DNA of 5,348 bases from Erysipelotrichaceae bacterium UBA4808 (lineage in GTDB: Bacteria; Bacillota_I; Bacilli_A; Erysipelotrichales; Erysipelotrichaceae): NCBI GenBank assembly GCA_002402585.1, contig DHGC01000066.1:1-5348 (forward strand). Reading direction: 5' to 3'. A program made the position numbers and the translations under genes. Within the stretch, counting starts at the first letter, position 1; each line of letters begins with the position of its first letter. Under the pieces are notes generated by a model, which had not been told where the DNA came from, made no database searches, and worked only from the letters and a program-made list of their open reading frames with translations. Shown here in pieces: positions 1 to 5,348 of the stretch.

Positions 1-2056
1 GACTCAAGTAAGCCAAAGATGAATACCCCGTCCCAAAATCATCGATTGCAATCTTACAGCCAATCGCTTTGATTTGATGAAGATCCATCAATTTGACTTC
101 CACATCATCCATGGCTATGCTTTCAGTCAATTCAATGCATAAATTCTCTGGTTTCACACCAATGACCTTAATGCGATTCTTAAGGAATGTGATGAAATGC
201 ATATCCTTCAACTGTAAGGCAGAAACATTCAAGGCTAAAACCAGATCAGGATGTATTTCATTTAAACGTTTTAATTCAAGGATTGCTTCATTGAGGATAT
301 AGCGTCCAATCTCAATGATCTGACCGTTATTCTCGGCAATCGTGATGATTGTTTGAATGGACTCATGATAATAAAGGGGATGGTTCCACCGCAACAAGGT
401 TTCATAACCACTGACTTCCATGGTCTTAAGATCCACAATCGGCTGATAGACCGGGTAGAGTTCTTTCTTTTCAATCGCTTTGAAGAGTTCGGACTCAATG
501 TCTTGTTCTTTCTTGATTTCTTGTTGGATGTCATCTTCAAAGAATACAGCGCTGTTGCCACCCAGTTTCTTAGCCTTAAGTTTTGCTAAGGTCGCATTGT
601 GGATGGTTGTTTCAACGTCTCTTAAGCGCTCATGACTTGCAAAACCGCAGGATAGACTCAAATGGATTTCAATGTCCATGATTTTAAACGGTTTTTGCGC
701 CAGTGCCAAGAGTCGTTGAACCCGTAAACGAACCGATTCTTGATTCTCGGCATGAAGAAACAACACCATCTCATCGCCAAAGTAACGTGCGACGAGTTCA
801 TAGGCATAGAGTGTGCTACCAAGAAGATCTGCGAACTGCTTCAAAGTCTCATTGCCAAAGCCATAGCCACCCATGCTGTTGATTTTCTTGAAATCATTAA
901 TGGATAAAACCACAACATAGTATTGTTTACTGGGATGTTCACGCGTAAGTCGATAAGCATCTAGGAGATAAGAGCGGTAATTTGGAACTTGTGTAACAGG
1001 ATCCACAAAGGTTAGATTCTTGATCTCATTTAACATGCGATTGAAGCCTTGACCTGCCACACCCAGTTCATTCTGAACCTTGGTATTTGCGACAACGCTT
1101 AAATCTCCTTTTTCTGCTCGGTTGAAGACTTCGGTCAATTTCACAATGGGTTTCGTCAAAGTGTTGGCATAGATGAAAGCAAACATGATTAAGGATAATA
1201 AACTGATGATGAGTGCTGAATCAATGAAATTCATGACGGAATTCAATTGAGCAAAGGCTTGGGATTCTTGAACTGAGATGACCAACTTCCAATTGTTTGT
1301 GTTGTGTATCGTGGAATAAACCGCCAACATGTTTTCATCGTTCTGTCCAATATAGTTAAAATATCCACTGCTGGATGTGAAGGGCTGAATGTCAATCTCC
1401 TTGATGACAGAGTTATAATCATGAATGATATCAATTTCAGGATCTGGATGGACAACAATCTTGCCATTCCCGTCCACGATCCAAGCATAGCCATACGAAT
1501 CAAAATGGATGTCCTGGATGATCGTTTCCATGAAAGTGGTGGTCAAGACTGCGTTCAATAGACCCACTGTCGTATTTTCACGTTGAATCGCATAGGATAG
1601 GGTGATGATGGGTACATCTTCATAGAAATAAGGACTATAGAAAGGGTTGGAGATCGTATAAAGTTTATTGCGCTCAAAGATACTTTCGTATTGTTCCTGG
1701 GCTCGTATGTCAATTGTCGCCCCATAAGTGGTCCAAGCCTGGCCATCGGGAAGGGCGAGCGTCATGCCTTTGAAATCACTGTGGTTTATCAAGCTATTTA
1801 GAAACGGCAAGATTGTTTCCACATCCATGGATTCCATAAGTTCACTGTGAGCAATCATATGCACTTTATTCAAATGCCCTTGAAGTTCTTTTGAAAGCTC
1901 ATCGGAACGGGCACGAGTGATCTCACCGTAAAAATTCCGTTCTTGAATTTTCAATTCGTTGAGCTTGTTTTCGATGGTCATGCTTAACACACTAAAAATC
2001 ACAATTGAAACCATTGCGATCACAGCGATCATTTGGAAACGTATTTTATTAAGCAT
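1..2056 (-). CDS. dCache-HAMP-GGDEF-EAL membrane c-di-GMP protein (3' end cut by window)
   Basis: An open frame of 685 codons runs off the left edge. Residues 9-27 form TM1. About 40-265 form an extracellular dCache-type sensor (YFYEDVPIITLSYAI near 143-157, AWIVDGNGKIVVHPD at 191-205, NNWKLVISV at 254-262). About 277-298 form TM2, followed by HAMP (299-350), GGDEF (350-505) and EAL (from about 525). The GGDEF looks inactive: its signature is FGDEM (426-430), the Mg-binding Asp is S385, the substrate Asp is N402, and the RxxD I-site is absent. The visible EAL residues are intact: ETLLRW (E552), N610, ELTES (E642) and DDFGTGYSSL (D672, D673). The later Lys and Glu lie outside. It is therefore most likely a ligand-sensing c-di-GMP phosphodiesterase, with the GGDEF perhaps a GTP-binding regulator; this role is inferred. 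The ATG at 2054-2056 is chosen because it puts Lys and Arg before TM1. No Shine-Dalgarno precedes it. It is divergent from the tetR operon. Confidence 0.93.
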   Translation of the reverse strand, partial: MLNKIRFQMIAVIAMVSIVIFSVLSMTIENKLNELKIQERNFYGEITRARSDELSKELQGHLNKVHMIAHSELMESMDVETILPFLNSLINHSDFKGMTLALPDGQAWTTYGATIDIRAQEQYESIFERNKLYTISNPFYSPYFYEDVPIITLSYAIQRENTTVGLLNAVLTTTFMETIIQDIHFDSYGYAWIVDGNGKIVVHPDPEIDIIHDYNSVIKEIDIQPFTSSSGYFNYIGQNDENMLAVYSTIHNTNNWKLVISVQESQAFAQLNSVMNFIDSALIISLLSLIMFAFIYANTLTKPIVKLTEVFNRAEKGDLSVVANTKVQNELGVAGQGFNRMLNEIKNLTFVDPVTQVPNYRSYLLDAYRLTREHPSKQYYVVVLSINDFKKINSMGGYGFGNETLKQFADLLGSTLYAYELVARYFGDEMVLFLHAENQESVRLRVQRLLALAQKPFKIMDIEIHLSLSCGFASHERLRDVETTIHNATLAKLKAKKLGGNSAVFFEDDIQQEIKKEQDIESELFKAIEKKELYPVYQPIVDLKTMEVSGYETLLRWNHPLYYHESIQTIITIAENNGQIIEIGRYILNEAILELKRLNEIHPDLVLALNVSALQLKDMHFITFLKNRIKVIGVKPENLCIELTESIAMDDVEVKLMDLHQIKAIGCKIAIDDFGTGYSSLAYLS

Positions 2057-2064
2057 ACATTCAC

Positions 2065-2094
2065 ATTATAATGATACCTTGTTCAATTTATCAA
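2065..2094 (-). promoter_or_regulatory. Promoter of the dCache-GGDEF-EAL gene
   Basis: On the minus strand, TTGATA (2094-2089) and a perfect TATAAT (2070-2065) are separated by 18 bp. The predicted transcription start, near 2058, lies only about two bases before the ATG at 2056. The message would be essentially leaderless, which agrees with the lack of a ribosome-binding site; the nearest AAGG is about 20 nt upstream of the ATG and outside the predicted transcript. The -35 lies 10 bp from the -35 of the divergent tetR promoter, so the two polymerases probably compete. Confidence 0.6.
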
Positions 2095-2103
2095 CAATTG
2101 TTA

Positions 2104-2132
2104 TTGACATCGAACATATTTCGAGATATATT
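2104..2132 (+). promoter_or_regulatory. Promoter of the tetR-flavodoxin-FMN_bind operon
   Basis: A consensus TTGACA (2104-2109) is followed after 17 bp by TATATT (2127-2132), predicting a start near 2139 and a short leader of about 23 nt. This is a strong sigma-70/SigA-type promoter, as expected for a unit held down by a repressor. The -10 is entirely inside the palindrome at 2127-2147. Confidence 0.75.
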
Positions 2133-2147
2133 AACAGTGTTAATATA
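2127..2147. promoter_or_regulatory. Perfect 21-bp palindrome, probable TetR-family operator
   Basis: Ten bases (TATATTAACA) are followed by a central G and then their exact complement (TGTTAATATA). The palindrome covers the -10 box and the predicted transcription start of the operon whose first gene encodes a TetR-family repressor. Size, symmetry and position are typical of an autoregulatory TetR operator; the assignment to this TetR protein is inferred from adjacency. A bound repressor would block the rightward promoter directly. The leftward promoter is about 33 bp or more away, so any effect there would be indirect. Confidence 0.7.
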
Positions 2148-2161
2148 ATAGAGAGGTGTTC

Positions 2162-2716
2162 ATGAAACAGATTAAACGGCAACGCGTCGCACAGCTATTT
2201 ATAGATACAGCGATCAAACAAATCAAAGAAGAAGGCATTGAAACGCTCAGTGTCCGTAAAATCGCAGAAGAAACAGGCTATTCTTATGCGACGATTTATA
2301 ACTATTTCACCGATTTCAATGCTTTATTGTGGGCATGCAAGAAACAGATGATCAATGAATTGACTTCTTATATGTTGGCTGAAGACATTGCAGTGTCTAA
2401 AGAAGGCATACATACACTTTTTAAACGCTATGTGCATTATTTCTTAGACCATCCGCATATTTTTCGTTTTTTCTATTTCCATCATGTCAATCCTGGTGAG
2501 GAGTTTTTCGATGAATTTGGTTTTGATGCCTTGATGTTCAAGTCATTTGGTTTTTTAAGTGGCATCAAGGATGAGAAAATGATTCAGGCGATTGCCTTGA
2601 CCTGTATTTATACGATTCATGGCATACTTCAGTTACATTTCAGTGGGAATGATCAAGCCAATCAAGCAAGCATCGATCAAAGGATTGATGTGTGTTTGGA
2701 TGTCTTGCTTCAATAG
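2162..2716 (+). CDS. TetR/AcrR-family transcriptional regulator
   Basis: This 184-residue protein has the usual size and layout of a TetR-family repressor. The N-terminal helices contain a helix-turn-helix at about 28-49 (LSVRKIAEETGYSYATIYNYF), with the strongly conserved ATIYNYF recognition-helix ending. Residues from about 55 to the end are a helical ligand-binding and dimerisation domain rich in aromatics and histidines (HPHIFRFFYFHH at 97-108), with no recognisable ligand. The ATG at 2162 is preferred over the in-frame GTG at 2156 because GAGG (2153-2156) sits five bases before it and overlaps the GTG. It is the first gene of the operon, and its stop is 11 nt from the next start. It probably represses its own operon through the palindrome at 2127-2147. 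The inducer is unknown; a quinone, flavin-reactive compound or oxidant would suit the downstream genes, but that is a guess. Confidence 0.93.
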   Translation: MKQIKRQRVAQLFIDTAIKQIKEEGIETLSVRKIAEETGYSYATIYNYFTDFNALLWACKKQMINELTSYMLAEDIAVSKEGIHTLFKRYVHYFLDHPHIFRFFYFHHVNPGEEFFDEFGFDALMFKSFGFLSGIKDEKMIQAIALTCIYTIHGILQLHFSGNDQANQASIDQRIDVCLDVLLQ

Positions 2717-2720
2717 GAGG
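2715..2720 (+). promoter_or_regulatory. Ribosome binding site overlapping the tetR stop codon
   Basis: A full AGGAGG lies seven bases before the ATG at 2728 and shares two bases with the TAG stop of the TetR gene (2714-2716). It fixes the flavodoxin-like start at 2728 rather than at upstream in-frame codons inside tetR, and suggests coupled translation. Confidence 0.8.
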
Positions 2721-2727
2721 GATATTG

Positions 2728-3180
2728 ATGAAAATTAAGATGATTGTTTATTCGTATACCCACAACACATTGCTTTTGATCCAGGAATGGGCCAAGCAAT
2801 TGAACCAACACGACACGGAGATCGCATCGATTCATGCCTATGATGAGTATCCCAATACCAAAACCATCACACTGTCTGAAAAACCTAGCATTGCGTCCAC
2901 TGATCATTTGGTTTTTGCGACCTGTGTAAGAGGGGGTACTTTAGCGCCCATCATGGCAGCGTATCTCAAGCAGATGCCTGATTTAAGAGGTCAGGCGTGC
3001 ACCTTGGTCTTGACCCAGTATTTTCCGTTTGAAGCGTGGGGTGGCAGACAAGCCATGAAGCAATTCAGAGCGTTGGTTGAAGCGAAGTCAGGACGTATCA
3101 AAGATACGTTCATCTACAGTCGAATGCGTAAAAGTGCGGATCAGAAGGCGAGGATCCTTAATCATGTCCCACAAGCTTAA
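2728..3180 (+). CDS. Short flavodoxin-like protein
   Basis: This 150-residue protein has a flavodoxin-like fold. The first strand, MIVYSY, runs into an FMN phosphate-binding loop S9-Y-T-H-N-T14, matching the (S/T)xTxNT pattern. A strand and loop at 62-74 (VFATCVRGGTLAP) corresponds to the first isoalloxazine-binding loop. A second strand and glycine-rich segment at 92-121 (TLVLTQYFPFEAWGGRQAMK onward) resembles the GG-x-x-A-L/M-K-Q helix start of the family. Length is normal for a short flavodoxin. There is no signal peptide, so it is cytoplasmic. It probably binds FMN non-covalently and carries electrons or reduces a small substrate; the partner is unknown. Its last 17 bases overlap the next gene, a sign of translational coupling. 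A HemG- or WrbA-like oxidoreductase role is possible but not shown. Confidence 0.85.
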   Translation: MKIKMIVYSYTHNTLLLIQEWAKQLNQHDTEIASIHAYDEYPNTKTITLSEKPSIASTDHLVFATCVRGGTLAPIMAAYLKQMPDLRGQACTLVLTQYFPFEAWGGRQAMKQFRALVEAKSGRIKDTFIYSRMRKSADQKARILNHVPQA

Positions 3181-3556
3181 GATCATCTTGATTGTGATTC
3201 TGTTGCTTGGTCTTGGTGGCTTTCTAAGCTTTCAAAAGCTCAATAACGATCTTGAGCATCTAAAAGATGATCAATTTGAGCCACTCAATCCTTCTCAATG
3301 GACAGATGGCGTTTATTTGGGTGAAGCGAGTCAATTGCCCATCAAGGTCATCGTCGAATTAAACATACAAGACCAGCGCATCACCAAGCTGACACTTCTT
3401 GAACACCAAACCGGTGAGGGACAAAGTGCTGAAGCCATCCTTGATCATGTATTGAATGCACAATCGTTGGCTGTGGATGTGATCACAGGTGCGACATACA
3501 GTTCGGTTCTGATTTTGAAAGCGATTGAAAATGCTTTGGAGAAGGCTGTTGAATAG
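3164..3556 (+). CDS. Membrane-anchored FMN_bind (covalently flavinylated) protein
   Basis: This 130-residue protein has a single N-terminal membrane helix (about 5-24, KIILIVILLLGLGGFLSF, with Lys at 4 and 6). A linker leads to a compact FMN_bind domain (about 46-130) of the NqrC/RnfG type, which would face outward. The flavinylation motif D105-V-I-T-G-A-T111 matches the known D-x-x-(S/T)-G-A-T consensus. In that family ApbE joins FMN to the final Thr by a phosphoester bond, here T111 (codon 3494-3496). No apbE lies in the window, so it must be elsewhere. The ATG at 3164 gives a membrane anchor directly; GAGG at 3150-3153 lies 10 bases upstream, a slightly long spacing. It overlaps the flavodoxin gene by 17 nt, and its stop lies within the start of the next gene. 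Likely role: an extracytoplasmic one-electron carrier. It is far shorter than NqrC or RnfG and no other Rnf/Nqr subunits are present, so it is not simply part of such a pump. Confidence 0.9.
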   Translation: MSHKLKIILIVILLLGLGGFLSFQKLNNDLEHLKDDQFEPLNPSQWTDGVYLGEASQLPIKVIVELNIQDQRITKLTLLEHQTGEGQSAEAILDHVLNAQSLAVDVITGATYSSVLILKAIENALEKAVE

Positions 3557-4184
3557 AAAATTGACCTATCCTCTAATGGGCGCGATGGTTTTGATTCTGT
3601 TGGATTTAGGCTTGAGCATGTTGCTTCAAAACACACATCCAATCCCTTTAACAGACCAAGCTTGGCTTGCTGAAGCGTATCATCACCCAAACATATTGCT
3701 CTATCATCTGGATGCTTTGAATTTGATCATTGCTTGGGTATTTGTGATTTTCTTCGATCAGTTGAAACGGATCAATGTTCAATATAAAGCGTTATTTATC
3801 TTTTATAGCTTAGGATTATTCTTAATGACCATCATGAATCGCGCTTTTCTAATCTGGATAAGCATGCGTTTCATGCATTTGAGTGATATGACCTTACTCA
3901 GTCTGATTCACCAAGGACGACATGATGCATGGTGGACACTTCCAGGGTTCTTAATTCAAAATCTTAGTTTTCTACTGCTCGCATTCCATTTCATCCAAAA
4001 TAAAACAACCCGCATGCTTGGTCTATTGGGTTGTCTGGGTTTTGGGTTATTAAGTCTTTATTTAATCCTCATCCGCTTCATATCCATCGCATTGATGGTG
4101 ATGGGTATCGCTGCAGTGGGAGGTTTGGTAACGTTAGCGTTTTATGGGGTATTGATCAATACGCTTCGGAATCGCTCAATTTGA
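3531..4184 (+). CDS. Six-TM integral membrane protein of unknown family
   Basis: This protein of 217 residues is not recognised by family. Hydrophobic helices are visible at about 14-32, 58-77, 86-110, 138-155, 161-181 and 183-210. The basic N-terminus (RR at 4-5, RK at 9-10) and basic C-terminus (LRNRSI) place both ends in the cytoplasm. Histidines at or near membrane edges (H51, H52, H59, H116, H127, H131, H153) could be cofactor ligands, but no known haem or quinone motif is seen. Several starts are possible. The ATG at 3531 is given here but lacks a clear ribosome site. The TTG at 3549 has GGAG (3538-3541) seven bases upstream and would give 211 residues, with an 8-nt overlap with the FMN_bind gene instead of 26. 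It is last in the operon; tight overlap suggests it works with the flavoproteins, perhaps moving electrons across the membrane. Its 3' end overlaps the convergent HD-GYP gene. Confidence 0.82.
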   Translation: MLWRRLLNRKLTYPLMGAMVLILLDLGLSMLLQNTHPIPLTDQAWLAEAYHHPNILLYHLDALNLIIAWVFVIFFDQLKRINVQYKALFIFYSLGLFLMTIMNRAFLIWISMRFMHLSDMTLLSLIHQGRHDAWWTLPGFLIQNLSFLLLAFHFIQNKTTRMLGLLGCLGFGLLSLYLILIRFISIALMVMGIAAVGGLVTLAFYGVLINTLRNRSI

Positions 4185-5286
4185 GATTGCGTTCAAAGAC
4201 TTTGCGGATCGCATCAAACTCTTGTGTGAAAGCATGGACGACGTCTGGATCGAATTGTGTCCCACTGTTATCTTTAATGTACATAAAGGCCTTCTCGATG
4301 CTCCAAGCATCCTTGTAGACCTTTTTATTTGTCAAGGCATCAAAGACATCCACGATGGCCATGATGCGCGCTGAAAGGGGAATCTGTGGTCCTTTCAAAC
4401 CTTCAGGATAACCATTGCCATCCCAACGTTCATGGTGATACTTGGCGATATTCAAGGCTTCGCGAAAGAATTCCAAAGATTCACTGTTCATAGCAGATTC
4501 CATCAAACGATCGAAAAGGGAAGGTTCGATGGCGCTGCGAATCGAATCATAACCAAGGATCGTATGCGTTTTGACCAAAGTGAATTCATCAACCGTCAAC
4601 TTATCCTTCTTTAATAGGATGGCTTCAGGGATCCCTAATTTACCAATATCATGCAAAGGGCACGCTTTGACGGTACGAATGATGTATTTCTCATCGATGA
4701 ATCGATTGTATTTAGGATGCAATTGCAGTTTTCTTAGAATCAACTCATAGTAACGCTTTAGTTTGGTGACCTTTTGACCGGTCAACTCCTCACGTGTTGC
4801 CACGAGATTTGATACGATATCCAAAGACAGATCCAAACTTAATTGCATATCATATAGACGCTTGCTTAAACTCGACTCCAACCATTTCTCTTGGTTCATG
4901 ACAAAGTCTTGAAGACGTTTATGCTCTGCGTAATGTTTAAATGCTGCCAATAAACGTGCACTGCGCAAGGGTTTGATCAGAATATCACTAACCCCTTTAG
5001 CATAATACAAGGCCTCATCCCGCACCTGGTCTTGGTTAATCATCAACAAAATTGGAAGATGGAGATAGCGATTTTCATTCCGTATCCATTCCACAAAATC
5101 CATCGTCAAAGTATTTTGTGCACACAAAAACAAGACATCGACTTTGACGCCAGTTTTGAGATGATTCATACACTCTGTACTGGTTTTAAAGTTTGTGATG
5201 TTCGTATGGTCGTGAAGGTTGTGAGCGATCATTTGGATCAGCTCTAAATCGTGTTCGACAATGATGACTTCATACTGTTCAATCAT
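4156..5286 (-). CDS. Degenerate receiver plus HD-GYP domain protein
   Basis: This protein of 376 residues has a receiver-like domain (about 5-120), a helical linker (about 120-160) and an HD-GYP domain (about 160-360). The HD-GYP family hydrolyses c-di-GMP. Visible signatures are H212-D213-IGKLGIP, H241 (KTHTILG), H284-H285-ERWDGNGYPEGL with GYP at 292-294, and VDVFDALT (D313). The usual E-T-G-x-H at the start of the domain reads L168-T-G-Q-K172, so two expected metal ligands are replaced. The receiver has lost its phosphoacceptor Asp (C55 in VDVLFLC), the acidic pair reads E11-H12, and the Thr/Ser switch position appears to be Ile, yet K105 (LIKP) remains. It is probably a phosphorylation-independent or partner-bound regulator. 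The ATG at 5286 is supported by GAGG (5295-5292) five bases upstream. The last nine codons, beyond the domain, overlap the convergent membrane-protein gene. Confidence 0.93.
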   Translation of the reverse strand: MIEQYEVIIVEHDLELIQMIAHNLHDHTNITNFKTSTECMNHLKTGVKVDVLFLCAQNTLTMDFVEWIRNENRYLHLPILLMINQDQVRDEALYYAKGVSDILIKPLRSARLLAAFKHYAEHKRLQDFVMNQEKWLESSLSKRLYDMQLSLDLSLDIVSNLVATREELTGQKVTKLKRYYELILRKLQLHPKYNRFIDEKYIIRTVKACPLHDIGKLGIPEAILLKKDKLTVDEFTLVKTHTILGYDSIRSAIEPSLFDRLMESAMNSESLEFFREALNIAKYHHERWDGNGYPEGLKGPQIPLSARIMAIVDVFDALTNKKVYKDAWSIEKAFMYIKDNSGTQFDPDVVHAFTQEFDAIRKVFERNLKLSDSEAY

Positions 5287-5304
5287 AAAAACCTCATTTA
5301 GTTT

Positions 5305-5333
5305 AGTTTATGCTTTTCTGTGAATAAAAACAA
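5305..5333 (-). promoter_or_regulatory. Possible promoter of the receiver/HD-GYP gene
   Basis: On the minus strand, TTGTTT (5333-5328) and TAAACT (5310-5305) lie 17 bp apart. The predicted start is near 5298, leaving a leader of about 12 nt that contains the GAGG ribosome site. Neither box is close to consensus (three and four of six matches), and the short TAAAC repeat here makes chance likely, so this is tentative. Confidence 0.35.
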
Positions 5334-5348
5334 TGGGATACATAAAGG

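Noticed and set aside
1243..1503. Minus-strand reading frame of 86 codons in another frame inside the Cache domain
   Set aside because: The in-phase frame of the large gene gives clear Cache motifs such as AWIVDGNGKIVVHPD, so this is a shadow frame.
1959..2165. Plus-strand reading frame of 68 codons opposite the start of the Cache-GGDEF-EAL gene
   Set aside because: It is antisense to the signal-anchor region and crosses the divergent promoters and the palindrome. There is no ribosome site and the sequence has no recognisable domain.
3077..3163. Extension of the FMN_bind gene upstream to 3077
   Set aside because: It would add 29 basic residues before the membrane helix and overlap the flavodoxin-like gene by over 100 bp. 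The ATG at 3164 starts directly at a typical anchor.
3164..3556. Assignment of the FMN_bind protein as RnfG or NqrC
   Set aside because: It is much shorter than those subunits and no other Rnf or Nqr genes are adjacent; only the domain is shared.
4170..4189. Possible terminator hairpin around CTCAA-T-TTGAG at the convergent gene ends
   Set aside because: The stem is only four or five bp with almost no loop, outer pairing needs a bulge, and no U-tract follows on either strand. It lies inside both coding regions.
5334..5348. AAAGG at the right edge as the ribosome site of a divergent plus-strand gene
   Set aside because: It is at the very edge with no start codon visible, so it cannot be judged.

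Overview
The window holds six genes in the compact style of a low-GC Gram-positive bacterium (Bacillota or a close relative such as Erysipelotrichia; G+C is roughly 40% by eye). The case for this is strong AGGAGG/GAGG ribosome sites, AT-rich sigma-70/SigA-type promoters, TGA used as a stop, and the gene families themselves. The lineage is an inference and cannot be settled from the sequence alone.

Layout. From 1 to 2056 on the minus strand is a large membrane-bound c-di-GMP protein, cut by the left edge: TM, extracellular dCache sensor, TM, HAMP, a degenerate GGDEF and an EAL domain. A 105-bp divergent intergenic region (2057-2161) carries two back-to-back promoters and a perfect 21-bp palindrome over the -10 and start of the rightward promoter. 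From 2162 to 4184 on the plus strand is a tight four-gene operon: a TetR-family regulator, a short flavodoxin-like protein, a membrane-anchored FMN_bind protein with a DxxTGAT flavinylation motif, and a six-TM protein of unknown family. From 5286 back to 4156 on the minus strand is a receiver-like/HD-GYP protein. Its 3' end overlaps the end of the operon by 29 bp, so no intergenic terminator exists there. The last 60 bp hold its leader and probable promoter. No stretch over 300 bp lacks a gene, and I saw no tRNA, rRNA, CRISPR array or insertion sequence.

How it may work. The operon looks like a small flavin-based redox module under an autoregulating TetR repressor. A cytoplasmic flavodoxin, a multi-TM protein and an outward-facing covalently flavinylated protein are the parts expected of a membrane electron relay. 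On both sides sit c-di-GMP genes whose visible features point to degradation rather than synthesis: an EAL protein with a dead-looking GGDEF, and an HD-GYP protein with a receiver that cannot be phosphorylated in the usual way. Whether the redox module and the c-di-GMP genes share a physiological input is speculation from proximity only.
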